Shown: one piece after another, positions 18,790 to 31,868 of the stretch
How the letters are laid out: every line of letters begins with the position of its first letter
How positions within the stretch are numbered: position 1 is the first letter of the stretch
Assembly: GCA_016793925.1 (NCBI GenBank)
Contig: JAEULH010000058.1
Location: 1 to 61,440, forward strand
Direction of reading: 5' to 3'
DNA from: Rhodospirillales bacterium
GTDB lineage: Bacteria; Pseudomonadota; Alphaproteobacteria; Rhodospirillales; Defluviicoccaceae
Length of the DNA: 61,440 nt
Position numbers and translations under genes: made by a program
Notes under the pieces: model-generated
What the model was told of the DNA's origin: nothing
Seen by the model: only the letters and a program-made list of their open reading frames with translations
Databases searched by the model: none

Positions 18790-20937
18790 ATGCGAAAGAG
18801 CCGGACAGAGCCGGGCAGCCCGTCGCCACTGGGCGCGACCTGGGACGGACGGGGCGTCAACTTCGCCCTGTTCTCCGAGCACGCCGAGCGGGTCGAACTG
18901 TGCCTGTTCGACCCCAGCGGGCGCAAGGAAACCGAGCGGATACCTCTGCCGGAGTACACCAACCAGATCTGGCACGGCTACATCGTCGGCCTTCATCCCG
19001 GACAGCTCTACGGCTACCGGGTCCATGGCCCCTATGAGCCGCGCTTCGGCCACCGTTTCAACGCCAACAAGCTGCTCCTCGACCCCTACGCCCGCGCGAT
19101 CGAAGGCCCGCTGATCCTCTCAGAGGCCCACTTCGGTTATCGCCGCGACTCGTCTCGAGGCGATCTCTCGTTCGACCGGCGCGACAGCGCCCGGGTCACG
19201 CCGAAGTGCCGCGTGGTCGAAACGGCGTTCACCTGGGGTCCGGAACGGCTGCCCAACGTGCCGTGGTCGCGCAGCGTCATCTACGAACTGCACGTGCGCG
19301 GCTTCACGAAGCTGCATCCGGAGGTTCCGGCGGCCCAGCGCGGGACCTTCGCCGGTCTCGGCTCCGAGCCGGTCATCGAGCACCTGGTCAAGCTCGGCGT
19401 CACCGCGGTCGAACTCCTGCCCATCCACCCGATCATCGACGAGCAGCATCTCGTCCACCGGAACCTGCGCAACTACTGGGGCTACAGCTCGGTCAACTTC
19501 TTTGCCGCCGACGCCCGCTTCTTCGGCGCCGAGCGCGTGCGCGAGTTCAAGTCGATGGTCGCCAACCTGCACGCCGCCGGGATCGAGGTCATTCTCGACG
19601 TCGTCTACAACCACACCGGCGAAGGCAACGAGTTCGGCCCGACGGTGTCCTTCCGCGGCATCGACAACGCCTCCTACTACGTCCTTGGCGCCGACCGCAG
19701 GCACTACGCCGACGCCACAGGCTGCGGCAACAGCCTCAACCTCGCCAATCCGCGTGTGCTCCAGATGGTCATGGACTCGCTCCGCTTCTGGGTCCAGGAA
19801 ATGCACGTCGACGGCTTCCGCTTCGACCTGACGACCACCCTGGCGCGCGAAGCGCACGGGTTCGATCCGGGCTCCGGGTTCTTCGACGCGATCATGCAGG
19901 ATCCGACGCTGGCGCATGTCAAGCTGATCGCCGAGCCTTGGGATATCGGTTACGGCGGCTATCAGCTCGGCAACTATCCGCCGGGCTGGGCCGAATGGAA
20001 CGACCGCTACCGCGACTCGACCCGGCGGTTCTGGTGCGGCGACGGAGATGTGCTGGGCGAGGTCGCCGCCCGGCTCGCCGGCTCGGCCGACATCTTTCAG
20101 CGACGCGGGCGCCGGCCGTGGTCCAGCCTCAACTTCGTCACCGCCCACGACGGCTTTACCCTGAACGATCTCGTCAGCTACCAGCACAAGCACAACCTCG
20201 CCAACGCCGAGGAGAACCGCGACGGGACGGACAACAATCACAGCTGGAATTGCGGCGTCGAGGGGCCGACCGACGACCCCGGCATCCTCGCCCTGCGGGC
20301 CAAGCAGAAGCGGAACCTCCTTGCAACGCTGCTGTTGTCGCAGGGCACGCCGATGCTGACGGCAGGCGACGAGTTCGGCCGTACCCAGCAGGGCAACAAC
20401 AACGCCTATTGTCAGGACAACGAGATCAGCTGGGTCGACTGGAACGGGCGCAGCGAAGAGGATCTGGCGCTCACCGCGTTCGTCGCCATGCTGCTGTCGA
20501 TCCGACGCGACTACCCCGTGTTCCGCCGCGCCAGGTTCCTGACCGGCCGCGCCGTCGACGGCGGCGACCTGAGGGACGTGACCTGGCACTCGTCGGACGG
20601 GCGGGAGATGGAGGCGCGCGATTGGCACGGACCGCACGCGCACTGCCTCGGCGCGGAACTTTACGCCGTGGCCAAGGACGGCAAGAAGCCCGACCTGTTC
20701 ATCATTCTGATGAACGGGAGCGGAACGGACATCAACTTCATTCTGCCTGAACCGCGGCTTTCGCAGCGCTGGCTGCCGCTCTTCGACACGGCTCGGCCGG
20801 TCGGCGAGCGGGCGGCCGCGGATGAGGACCGGATCCGAGCCGATGGAACCGCCGACTTCTACGAGCGCGGCGACATCTACCCCATCCTCGGCCGGTCCCT
20901 TGTCCTTCTGCAGGATGCCGGATCGACGCGGAAGTAA
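18790..20937 (+). CDS. glgX: Glycogen debranching enzyme GlgX
   Basis: A 715-residue isoamylase-type GH13 enzyme that removes short alpha-1,6-linked chains from phosphorylase-trimmed glycogen. The N-terminal CBM48-like domain starts GSPSPLGATWDGRGVNFALF. The catalytic domain has VVYNHTGEGNEFGP, the nucleophile in DGFRFDLTTTLAREAHGF, acid/base Glu in LIAEPWDIGYGGYQLG and FVTAHDGFTLNDLVSY. NNNAYCQDNEISWVDW is a GlgX signature. It follows glgB by 32 bases and precedes malQ by 37. Confidence 0.97.
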   Translation: MRKSRTEPGSPSPLGATWDGRGVNFALFSEHAERVELCLFDPSGRKETERIPLPEYTNQIWHGYIVGLHPGQLYGYRVHGPYEPRFGHRFNANKLLLDPYARAIEGPLILSEAHFGYRRDSSRGDLSFDRRDSARVTPKCRVVETAFTWGPERLPNVPWSRSVIYELHVRGFTKLHPEVPAAQRGTFAGLGSEPVIEHLVKLGVTAVELLPIHPIIDEQHLVHRNLRNYWGYSSVNFFAADARFFGAERVREFKSMVANLHAAGIEVILDVVYNHTGEGNEFGPTVSFRGIDNASYYVLGADRRHYADATGCGNSLNLANPRVLQMVMDSLRFWVQEMHVDGFRFDLTTTLAREAHGFDPGSGFFDAIMQDPTLAHVKLIAEPWDIGYGGYQLGNYPPGWAEWNDRYRDSTRRFWCGDGDVLGEVAARLAGSADIFQRRGRRPWSSLNFVTAHDGFTLNDLVSYQHKHNLANAEENRDGTDNNHSWNCGVEGPTDDPGILALRAKQKRNLLATLLLSQGTPMLTAGDEFGRTQQGNNNAYCQDNEISWVDWNGRSEEDLALTAFVAMLLSIRRDYPVFRRARFLTGRAVDGGDLRDVTWHSSDGREMEARDWHGPHAHCLGAELYAVAKDGKKPDLFIILMNGSGTDINFILPEPRLSQRWLPLFDTARPVGERAAADEDRIRADGTADFYERGDIYPILGRSLVLLQDAGSTRK

Positions 20938-20974
20938 CAAAAACCAGGGCTTCTGAGGGAGGTCACGCTCGACG

Positions 20975-23197
20975 ATGACGGACGAAAGCGCGGGAGCCAA
21001 CGGGCTCGACCATCTCGCCAGGCTGGCCGGGATCGAGAGCGAGTACTGGGATATCTGGGGCAACCTGCACCGCACCGGCGATGCCGGCAAGGTCAGCATC
21101 CTCGGGGCGCTCGGGTTCGCTGCCGACAGCGAAGCGGCGATCGCCGCCAGCACCGCATCGATCGAGCAGGCCGCCTGGGCGCAAGGGCTGCCGCCGGTCG
21201 CCGTCTTCCGGCTCGGCCAGGCCATCGAGATTTCCCTCGTCCTGCCGGCGGCGCGCGGCGATCGGGGCATCGCCTGTCGGATCCTCGAAGAGGGCGGTCA
21301 CGGTCATCATTTCACCGTCGTTCCGGATCAGGGCGCGCTTGTCGAGGAACGCGAGATTGCCGGCGAGGTCTTGCAGCGGCGTATCCTGAACCTGCCGGTC
21401 TCGCTCCCGCTCGGCTACCATGACCTGTATCTCGACCTCGGCGAGGAAGCGCTCGGGAGCGGCGAGCTGGGGCACGCGCGGCTGATCGTCGCCCCGCCAG
21501 GCTGCTACCTGCCCGAGCCTCTGGCCGGCGGCGCCCGGCGGTGGGGCATCTCGACCCACCTCTACAGCCTGCGCCGCGAGGGCGACTGGGGCATCGGCGA
21601 CTTTACCGGACTGGCTGCGCTGGTCGATCTTGCCTCTGAACTCGGCGCCGCGCTCATCGGCCTCAACCCGCTGCACGCACTGTTTCTCGAGCACCCGGAC
21701 AGGGCCAGCCCCTACTCGCCCAGCAGCCGACTGTTCCTCAACCCCCTCTACATAGACCCGGAAGCCGTCGCCGACTTCGCCGAAAGCCGGAAGGCGCGGT
21801 CCGTCGCCAAGTCGATGACGAAGGAGCTGGCGTCGTTGCGCGCGGCGACCTTCATCGATTACGCCAAGGTCGCGGCCTGCAAGCGGCGGATCTTCTCGGC
21901 CCTGTTCGAGAATTTTCGCGACCGGCACCTCGCCTCCAGCGACGATAGCGACGGCCGCGCCGCCGCGTTCGCGGCGTTCGTTCGCGACGGCGGCGAGCCG
22001 CTCCGCCGCTTCGCCCTGTTCGAGGTTCTTTCCCGGCATTTTGCCGGCGCGAGCTGGACCGATTGGCCCGAAGAGTTCCGCCACTGCGACGGCCCGGCCG
22101 TCGTCGCCTTCGCCGAGACCCACCGCGACGACCTCGCCCAGGTCCAGTACCTGCAATGGCAGGCCGACAAGCAGCTCGCCGCCGCCCAGGCGCGGGCGTA
22201 CGCTCTCGGCTTGCCCATCGGGATGTATCGCGATCTCGCCGTCGGCGCCGCCGCCGACGGCGCCGATTCCTGGATCGCGCAGGATGTCATCGTCAACAGC
22301 GCCACCGTCGGCTGTCCGCCCGATCCCTTCAACATGCTCGGCCAGGACTGGGGTACGCCGCCGCTGCACCCGCTGGCACTGCGCGCGCAAGGCTACGCCG
22401 CGTTCGCCAACATCGTCCGCGCCAACATGCGCCACGCCGGGGCCCTCAGGATCGACCATGTCATGGGCCTGCTGCACCTGTTCTGGATCCCTGCGGGACA
22501 GAAGCCGGACAGCGGCGCCTATATCCAGTATCCGTTCGAGGACCTGCTTGCCGTCCTCGCCCTCGAAAGTCACCGCAACAAGTGCCTCGTCGTCGGCGAG
22601 GACCTGGGCACGGTTCCAGAAGGCTTCCGCGAGCGGATGGCCGCGGCCAACGTCCTCTCCTACCGGGTGCTCTACTTCGAGAAGGACGGCGAACGGTTCA
22701 AGCAGCCGACGGAGTACCCCAAGCTCGCGCTCGCCTGCGTCACCACCCACGATCTGGCGACGCTCGCCGGCTTCTGGGGCGAAGCCGACATCGATCTCAA
22801 GCGGGAGCTGTCGTTGTACCCGGACGCGGCCTCCGAGGAAGGCGAGCGGGCCTCCCGGCAGGCCGATCGCGATCAGCTCCTCGCCGCCCTCGAGTCGCAG
22901 GGGTTGCTGGGCGACCCCGGGTCGCGCCCGGCGGAGGGAGCCGCCATGGACCCGGCGCTTTCGGCCGCCGTGCATCGCTATCTTTCGCGCTCGCCGGTCA
23001 GCCTGCTTCTGGTCCAGATCGACGACCTGACCGAGGAGACCGAGCAGCTCAACCTTCCCGGCACCGACAGAGAGCGCGCGAACTGGCGACGCCGGCTTCA
23101 CCTTCCCATCAGGGACATCCGCGGCAGCGCCGTGATCAGCGCCCTGGCGACAGGGCTCGAGGAGCGGAGCGCGCGGCCGCAATCCACCGAGCCGTAG
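20975..23197 (+). CDS. malQ: 4-alpha-glucanotransferase MalQ
   Basis: A 740-residue GH77 amylomaltase that transfers glucan segments between maltodextrins and releases glucose. Hallmarks are RRWGISTHLYSLRREGDWGI, NPLHALF, PYSPSSRLFLNPLYID, the nucleophile in RIDHVMGLLHLFWIP, Glu in VVGEDLGTVPEGFRERM and TTHDLATLAGFW. It has the long N-terminal part seen in many proteobacterial MalQ proteins. As last gene of the plus-strand set it can process the maltooligosaccharides released by GlgX. Confidence 0.96.
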   Translation: MTDESAGANGLDHLARLAGIESEYWDIWGNLHRTGDAGKVSILGALGFAADSEAAIAASTASIEQAAWAQGLPPVAVFRLGQAIEISLVLPAARGDRGIACRILEEGGHGHHFTVVPDQGALVEEREIAGEVLQRRILNLPVSLPLGYHDLYLDLGEEALGSGELGHARLIVAPPGCYLPEPLAGGARRWGISTHLYSLRREGDWGIGDFTGLAALVDLASELGAALIGLNPLHALFLEHPDRASPYSPSSRLFLNPLYIDPEAVADFAESRKARSVAKSMTKELASLRAATFIDYAKVAACKRRIFSALFENFRDRHLASSDDSDGRAAAFAAFVRDGGEPLRRFALFEVLSRHFAGASWTDWPEEFRHCDGPAVVAFAETHRDDLAQVQYLQWQADKQLAAAQARAYALGLPIGMYRDLAVGAAADGADSWIAQDVIVNSATVGCPPDPFNMLGQDWGTPPLHPLALRAQGYAAFANIVRANMRHAGALRIDHVMGLLHLFWIPAGQKPDSGAYIQYPFEDLLAVLALESHRNKCLVVGEDLGTVPEGFRERMAAANVLSYRVLYFEKDGERFKQPTEYPKLALACVTTHDLATLAGFWGEADIDLKRELSLYPDAASEEGERASRQADRDQLLAALESQGLLGDPGSRPAEGAAMDPALSAAVHRYLSRSPVSLLLVQIDDLTEETEQLNLPGTDRERANWRRRLHLPIRDIRGSAVISALATGLEERSARPQSTEP

Positions 23198-23338
23198 GAC
23201 CGCCCGGCCCCGACGAAAAGCCCGACGGGGAGCCCGCAACGGCGGCCATTTCCGCCGTTACCGGAACGACGAAAGCGACGGCGAGCGATTTCGGGGTGCT
23301 TTGCCGGAGCGATCCGGCGCATCCGGATCCGTTCGGCG

Positions 23339-23584
23339 CTACTTGTGCTGCTGGTCGTAGAGGTAGCCTGTCGCCGCACCGGCGGCTGCGGAGGCCGCAG
23401 CACCCACCGCCGCGCCGCCAAGGACATTGCCGCCGGTCAGCAGGTTGACGACCGCGCCGCCGGCGGCACCGCCGACCGCGCCGTAGGTCGCTCCGGTACG
23501 CGCCCGCGGCGAGCAGCCGGAAACGGTTGCCGCCGCGCCGATGATCACCACCGCGGCCATGACCGACATCTTCAGCTTCGGCAT
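23339..23584 (-). CDS. Small glycine-zipper lipoprotein
   Basis: An 81-residue protein with a lipoprotein-type signal (VVIIGAAATVSGCSP; Cys24 is the likely lipidated residue). The mature part is a glycine zipper: GATYGAVGGAAGGAVVN and GGAAVGAAASAAAGAATGYL, with a short YDQQHK tail. Such proteins sit in the outer membrane or periplasm and are often stress-induced. It lies between the two convergent glucan gene sets with no obvious link to them. Confidence 0.85.
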   Translation of the reverse strand: MPKLKMSVMAAVVIIGAAATVSGCSPRARTGATYGAVGGAAGGAVVNLLTGGNVLGGAAVGAAASAAAGAATGYLYDQQHK

Positions 23585-23624
23585 ACCGATGTCCTTCTTC
23601 CCGAAATTGAAGCCGGCGGCGAAC

Positions 23625-24026
23625 CTACGCCTTCGGGCACGGCCATTTTGCCGCCGCCGAGCGCGCCAACCCCTCGACCGGCGGCGCGTTCATGTACTCC
23701 GGGTGAGACGGCGCCCAATCGAGGAACTGCTTGACCACCTCATACCGGGCCAGCTCGCGTCCCGGGCATATCAGCGGCCGCATGTTGGGGTCCTTGGCGA
23801 CCGCGGCATGGTACTGCATGACCCCGGTAGCATATCCGATGCAGAACGCGACCGAGCGCTCATACAGCGGCTGGCCGGGCTGCAGCGAGCAGATCGTATA
23901 AAGATCCCGCGTCGTCTCCAGGTGCAGCGCCTGCTCGACGTCCGCCTCGGACGCCGCCATCGCTGCCTGTGCAGCAATTCCGGGCAACGAGGCCGCCAGA
24001 ATGAGAATCGCGAGCTGCCGCCGCAT
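23625..24026 (-). CDS. Exported Rap1a/Tai-family protein
   Basis: A 133-residue protein with a signal peptide (LAILILAASLPGIAAQAAMA). The mature part matches the Rap1a/Tai domain: TTRDLYTICSLQPG, YERSVAFCIGYATGVMQYHA, LICPGRELARYEVVKQFLDWA and a final KWPCPKA, with four conserved cysteines. The family is named after type VI secretion immunity proteins, but many members are orphans of unknown role. No toxin gene is adjacent here. Confidence 0.8.
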   Translation of the reverse strand: MRRQLAILILAASLPGIAAQAAMAASEADVEQALHLETTRDLYTICSLQPGQPLYERSVAFCIGYATGVMQYHAAVAKDPNMRPLICPGRELARYEVVKQFLDWAPSHPEYMNAPPVEGLARSAAAKWPCPKA

Positions 24027-24099
24027 GTCCTGCTCCGCTCCTGCGCTTGCGTTGACGCCGCTCCGGAGCGGTTCGCAGACCTTCGCGGCGCCCGATCCG

Positions 24100-26313
24100 T
24101 TAAACCTTATCAGTTTCCCGGCGGGGCGTCAGCACCAGGGTGGCGAGCGGCGGCAGGGTCAGCATCAGCGAATGAGGCCTGCCGTTCCAGCCGAAGACCT
24201 CGCTCGCAACGAGCCCGGCGTTGCCGACGTTGCTGCCGCCGTAGATCTCGGCGTCGGTGTTCAGCCGCTCCAGGTAGAGGCCGCCGACAGGCACGCCGAC
24301 CCGGTAGCCGTCGCGAACCACGGGGGTGAAATTGCAGACGACGACGGCGATGTCGTCGGGATTGGTGCCGCGCCGCAAGTAGCTGATGACGCTCTGCTGC
24401 CAGTCGGTCGTGTCGATCCACTCGAAGCCCGCCGGCCCGCAGTCGCAGGCGTGCAGCGCGTCGATCTCGCGGTACAGCCGGTTGAGGTCGCGGACGAGGC
24501 GTGAGACGCCTTCGTGCAGCGGGTCGGCGAGGAGGTGCCAGTCGAGGCTGCGGTCGTGGCTCCACTCGCGCTCCTGGGCGAACTCGCCGCCCATGAACAG
24601 CAGCTTCTTGCCCGGGTGGGTGAACATGAAGCCGTAGTAGGCGCGGAGGTTCGCGAACTTCTGCCACCGGTCGCCCGGCATCTTGCCGATCAGCGAGCCC
24701 TTGCCGTGCACGACCTCGTCGTGGGAGAGCGGCAGGACGAAGTTTTCGCTGAACGCGTACATCAGGCCGAAGGTCAGCCGGTCGTGCTGGAACTTGCGGA
24801 AGACCGGATCGAGGCTGATGTAGCCGAGCGTGTCGTGCATCCAGCCCATGTTCCACTTGTAGCCGAAGCCAAGGCCGCCGAGGTAGGTCGGCCGCGAGAC
24901 CATCGGCCACGAGGTCGATTCCTCGGCGATGGTCGTCGAATCGGGAAACTTCCCGTACAGCGTCTCGTTCATCCGCCGCAGGAACGCGATCGCCTCGAGG
25001 TTCTCGTTGCCGCCGTATTCGTTCGGGATCCACTCGCCGGGCTTCCGGCTGTAGTCGAGGTAGAGCATCGAGGCGACCGCATCGACCCGCAGGCCGTCGA
25101 GGTGATATTCGTCGAGCCAGAAGAGCGCGTTGTTGAGCAGGTAATCGGCGACCTCGTAGCGGCCGTAGTTGTAGATCTTCGTCCCCCAGTCCTGATGCAT
25201 GCCGCGCCGGGGGTCGGAATGTTCGTAAAGGTGGGTGCCGTCGAAGAACCCAAGCCCCTGGGCGTCGGTCGGGAAGTGCCCGGGGACCCAGTCGAGGATG
25301 ACGCCGATGCCGGCCTGGTGGCAGCGATCGACGAAGTTGCGGAATTCGTCCGGACGGCCGAACCGGCTGGTCGGCGCGAACAGGCCCAGCGGCTGGTACC
25401 CCCACGAACCGTCGAACGGATGCTCGGTGATGGGCAGCAGCTCGATGTGGGTGAAGCCGAGATCGGTCACGTACGGGATCAGCTGGTCGGCCAGCTCCTG
25501 GTAGGTGAGGTAGAGACGACCCGGCTCGGTGCTGCGCCGCCATGAGCCGAGGTGGACCTCGTAGATCGACACCGGCGCGCTCCGCTCGATGGCCGCGCCG
25601 CGCTGGCTCATCCACGCCTGGTCGGCCCAGCCGTAGTGCGAGAGGTCATAGACGATGGCGGCGGTTCCCGGCGACTGCTCGCAGAAAAACGCGAACGGAT
25701 CCTGCTTCAGGGCCTGGAGGCGGCCGTCTTTGCCGAGGATCTCGTACTTGTAAAGCTCGCCATCGGCCAGGCCCGGAATGAACAGCTCCCAGACGCCGCA
25801 CTCGGCGCGAAAGCGCATCGGATGCCGCCGCCCGTCCCAGGCGTTGAAGTCGCCGACGACGCTGACCCGCGCGGCGTTGGGCGCCCAGACGGCGAAGCCG
25901 ACCCCGCCGACGCCGTCGATCGTCATCAGGCGCGAGCCCAGCTTGTCGTCGAGACGCAGATGCCGGCCTTCGGCGATCAGGTAGACGTCCATCTCGCCCA
26001 GCAGCGGCGGAAAGCGGTAGGCGTCCTCCACATCCCGTTCGCCCGTCGGCGTGGTCAGGCGCAGGCGATAGACGAACGGCTCGCGCCGGCCCTTGAGCGC
26101 GCCGGCAAACAGGCCCGCCTTGTCGATCCGCGGCAGTTCGCCCACCGGCTTGCCGGTCGCCGCCTCGACAACGGCGACCGCGCTCGCCTCCGGGAAGAAG
26201 GCGCGGACCACGAGTTCGCGCCCTTCGCCGTGCATGCCGAGGTAGGAAAACGGATCGCCGCAGGTTCCGGCGACAATACTCGCGGCGGTCTTGTCCAGGT
26301 TCTGCGTAGCCAT
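24100..26313 (-). CDS. glgB: 1,4-alpha-glucan branching enzyme GlgB (copy 2)
   Basis: A 737-residue second branching enzyme. It has the same layout as copy 1: N-terminal module, CBM48 ([20 protein letters not shown]), catalytic domain and beta domain. The nucleophile is Asp411 in [27 protein letters not shown] and [14 protein letters not shown] carry the other two catalytic residues. It is the last gene of the glgM-GH13-glgE-treS set, 51 bases after treS-maltokinase, which is the usual place for the branching enzyme of the GlgE pathway. The two copies differ clearly outside conserved blocks, so this is not a recent duplication. Confidence 0.97.
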   Translation of the reverse strand: MATQNLDKTAASIVAGTCGDPFSYLGMHGEGRELVVRAFFPEASAVAVVEAATGKPVGELPRIDKAGLFAGALKGRREPFVYRLRLTTPTGERDVEDAYRFPPLLGEMDVYLIAEGRHLRLDDKLGSRLMTIDGVGGVGFAVWAPNAARVSVVGDFNAWDGRRHPMRFRAECGVWELFIPGLADGELYKYEILGKDGRLQALKQDPFAFFCEQSPGTAAIVYDLSHYGWADQAWMSQRGAAIERSAPVSIYEVHLGSWRRSTEPGRLYLTYQELADQLIPYVTDLGFTHIELLPITEHPFDGSWGYQPLGLFAPTSRFGRPDEFRNFVDRCHQAGIGVILDWVPGHFPTDAQGLGFFDGTHLYEHSDPRRGMHQDWGTKIYNYGRYEVADYLLNNALFWLDEYHLDGLRVDAVASMLYLDYSRKPGEWIPNEYGGNENLEAIAFLRRMNETLYGKFPDSTTIAEESTSWPMVSRPTYLGGLGFGYKWNMGWMHDTLGYISLDPVFRKFQHDRLTFGLMYAFSENFVLPLSHDEVVHGKGSLIGKMPGDRWQKFANLRAYYGFMFTHPGKKLLFMGGEFAQEREWSHDRSLDWHLLADPLHEGVSRLVRDLNRLYREIDALHACDCGPAGFEWIDTTDWQQSVISYLRRGTNPDDIAVVVCNFTPVVRDGYRVGVPVGGLYLERLNTDAEIYGGSNVGNAGLVASEVFGWNGRPHSLMLTLPPLATLVLTPRRETDKV

Positions 26314-26364
26314 GGCGGCGGCCTCCTCGACTTGGTTGTGCTGTCGCGCCGGCGTGACGGGTGG

Positions 26365-29640
<3,276 letters not shown>

Positions 29641-29656
29641 AGGCTGGACCGGCCCC

Positions 29657-31699
29657 CTACATGCACGGTGAGGCGTAGTCGACGGATTCCCAGGCGCCGA
29701 CGCGATAGATCTCGCACGGGTTGACCGCGGGGTCGAGCCGGACGACCCGCTTGGCGCCGCGCCAGAGGTGGCGGGCGCCGGTCAGGAGTTCGACGACCTG
29801 ATAGGTGTCGGCATCGGCGAGGCCCATCTCGGCCACCGGGAACGACAGCTCGGCTTCATGGACGTCGAACGGATCGAGGTTGACGACAATGAAAATCATG
29901 TTGCTCCGATCGGCCGTCATCTTACCGTAAAAAAGCACGTTGTCATCGCTGGCCGGGTAGAAGCGGAGGTTTTCCAGTTCGTGAAGCGCCGGGTTGTCCT
30001 GCCGGATCCGGTTGATCCGGGTGATGAAGTCCTTGATGTTACCCGGCCGATCCCAGTCCCAGACCTTGTAGTCGTACTTTTCCGAGTTGAGATACTCTTC
30101 CTTACCGGGAATGGGTGTGGCCTCGCACAGCTCGAAGCCGTTGTAGATGCCGTACACGCTCGACAGCGTCGAGGCGAGGATGAAGCGAATCTGGTGCGCC
30201 GGCCGGCCTCCGGTCTGCAGGAACGGCGGATTGATGTCCGGCGTGTTGGCGAAGAAGTTCGGCCGCAGGTATTCCTTGTCGTGCGACTGGGTCAGTTCCG
30301 TCAGGTACTCGATCAGTTCGCCCTTGAAGTTGCGCCAGGTGAAATACGTGTAGGACTGGTTGAAGCCGACCTTGGCCATCATCTTCAGCATCGGCGGCCG
30401 GGTGAAGGCCTCGGCGAGGAAGATCACCTCCGGGTCGCGGGCGCGAACCTCCCGGGTCATCCATTCCCAGAACGGCACCGGCTTGGTGTGCGGGTTGTCG
30501 ACGCGGAAGATCTTCACCCCCTGCTCGACCCAGAACAGCACGACCGAAAGCAGCTCCTGCCACAGCGCCTGCTGGTGCGGTCCGTAGAAATTGACGTTGA
30601 CGATGTCCTGGTACTTCTTGGGCGGATTCTCGGCGTACTTGATCGAGCCGTCCGGGCGGAAAATGAACCACTCCGGGTGCTCCTTGATCCACGGATGATC
30701 CGGCGAGCATTGGATGGCGAAGTCGAGCGCGACCTCCATCCCGTGCGCGTGACAGGCGCGGACGAACCGGCGGAAGTCGCCGAGCGTGCCGAGCTCGGGA
30801 TTGACCGCCTTGTGCCCGCCCTCGGGGCCGCCGATGGCGTAGGGGCTTCCCGGATCCTTGGGCCCGGCGTTGAGGGTGTTGTTCGGCCCTTTGCGGAACG
30901 ACCGGCCGATGGGATGGATCGGAACGAAGTAGATGACATCGAAGCCCATGGCCCGGATCTCGGGCAGCCGCCGCTCGCAGTCGGCAAACGTCGCGCCCTT
31001 TCCCGGCTGCGTGCCCTGGGAGCGGTGGAACATCTCGTACCAGGCGGCAAAGCGGGCGCCGATGCGATCGACGATCACGTTCAGCTCGCGGTCGAAACGC
31101 ACGGCCTCGCTCCGGTCCGGGTAGCGCGCGGCCAGATCGCGGGTGGACTGGGCGAGCAGAACCTCGGCCTTGCGCGCGTCGTCGCCGGCTTCGACCGACT
31201 TCAGGATTGTGCCGAGCGCGTCCGAGTCGGCGCCGCGTGCGCGCAGGGTCGCCGCCGCGAGCAGGTTCGTGCCCTCGATCAGTTCAAGCGCGACATTCTG
31301 GCCGGCGTCGAGCTTCTTGCGCACCTCGTCGACCCAGGATTCGTAGAGGTCGACCCACGCCTCGACGGTGTAGACGCAGGTGGCGTTCTCTTCGAGCTCG
31401 ACCCCGCCGACCCAGAGGTCGAGGCCGGGGTTGATGCAGCTCATCGCCGCCTCGCGCCAGCCGCTCTGGTCGAGACGGCGGTAAAGGATGACGGCAGCGA
31501 GCTTGTCGTGGCCCTCGCGAAAGATGTCGGCATGGACCTGGAGCACGTCGCCGACTTCGCGTTTGATCGGGTAGCGACCGTCGTCGACGATCGGTGTCAC
31601 GTTCTGGATGATGATCGGGCGGCTGCTCAGGCCTGACGTCAAGTCCGCGGCCGCCGACCCGGCGATGTGCGTTGATCCGATATCAGCTTGCAATGTCAT
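29657..31699 (-). CDS. glgE: Alpha-1,4-glucan:maltose-1-phosphate maltosyltransferase GlgE
   Basis: A 680-residue GH13_3 enzyme that extends alpha-1,4-glucan by maltosyl units from maltose-1-phosphate. The N-terminal domain begins [22 protein letters not shown]. Catalytic Asp401 is in [17 protein letters not shown] and Glu430 in [17 protein letters not shown], with the same 29-residue spacing as Streptomyces Glg[17 protein letters not shown] and [13 protein letters not shown] are also diagnostic. The ATG at 31699 follows GGGGGATGCC. It is followed closely by treS-maltokinase and preceded by a 169-base gap after the GH13 gene. Confidence 0.97.
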   Translation of the reverse strand: MTLQADIGSTHIAGSAAADLTSGLSSRPIIIQNVTPIVDDGRYPIKREVGDVLQVHADIFREGHDKLAAVILYRRLDQSGWREAAMSCINPGLDLWVGGVELEENATCVYTVEAWVDLYESWVDEVRKKLDAGQNVALELIEGTNLLAAATLRARGADSDALGTILKSVEAGDDARKAEVLLAQSTRDLAARYPDRSEAVRFDRELNVIVDRIGARFAAWYEMFHRSQGTQPGKGATFADCERRLPEIRAMGFDVIYFVPIHPIGRSFRKGPNNTLNAGPKDPGSPYAIGGPEGGHKAVNPELGTLGDFRRFVRACHAHGMEVALDFAIQCSPDHPWIKEHPEWFIFRPDGSIKYAENPPKKYQDIVNVNFYGPHQQALWQELLSVVLFWVEQGVKIFRVDNPHTKPVPFWEWMTREVRARDPEVIFLAEAFTRPPMLKMMAKVGFNQSYTYFTWRNFKGELIEYLTELTQSHDKEYLRPNFFANTPDINPPFLQTGGRPAHQIRFILASTLSSVYGIYNGFELCEATPIPGKEEYLNSEKYDYKVWDWDRPGNIKDFITRINRIRQDNPALHELENLRFYPASDDNVLFYGKMTADRSNMIFIVVNLDPFDVHEAELSFPVAEMGLADADTYQVVELLTGARHLWRGAKRVVRLDPAVNPCEIYRVGAWESVDYASPCM

Positions 31700-31868
31700 G
31701 GCATCCCCCGCCCGGTCTGATTTGCGATCATTGATTGGCGCGACCACGGGTCGCCCTGCCGGCGCAGCCCAACCGCCGAAGGTCGGCCACGCGCCGCCAA
31801 GGCAACCTAAGCCATGTCGCCCGGCGGGGCCAAGCGTCGCGACGCAGCGCTCGTGCGGCGGTGCGACC

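Noticed and set aside
16454..18829. Very long open frame on the minus strand opposite glgB
   Set aside because: Its protein has no family pattern and mirrors the codon bias of glgB; long antisense frames are expected in GC-rich genes.
19120..21270. Long minus-strand frame opposite glgX and malQ
   Set aside because: No domain and no plausible start; codon-bias shadow.
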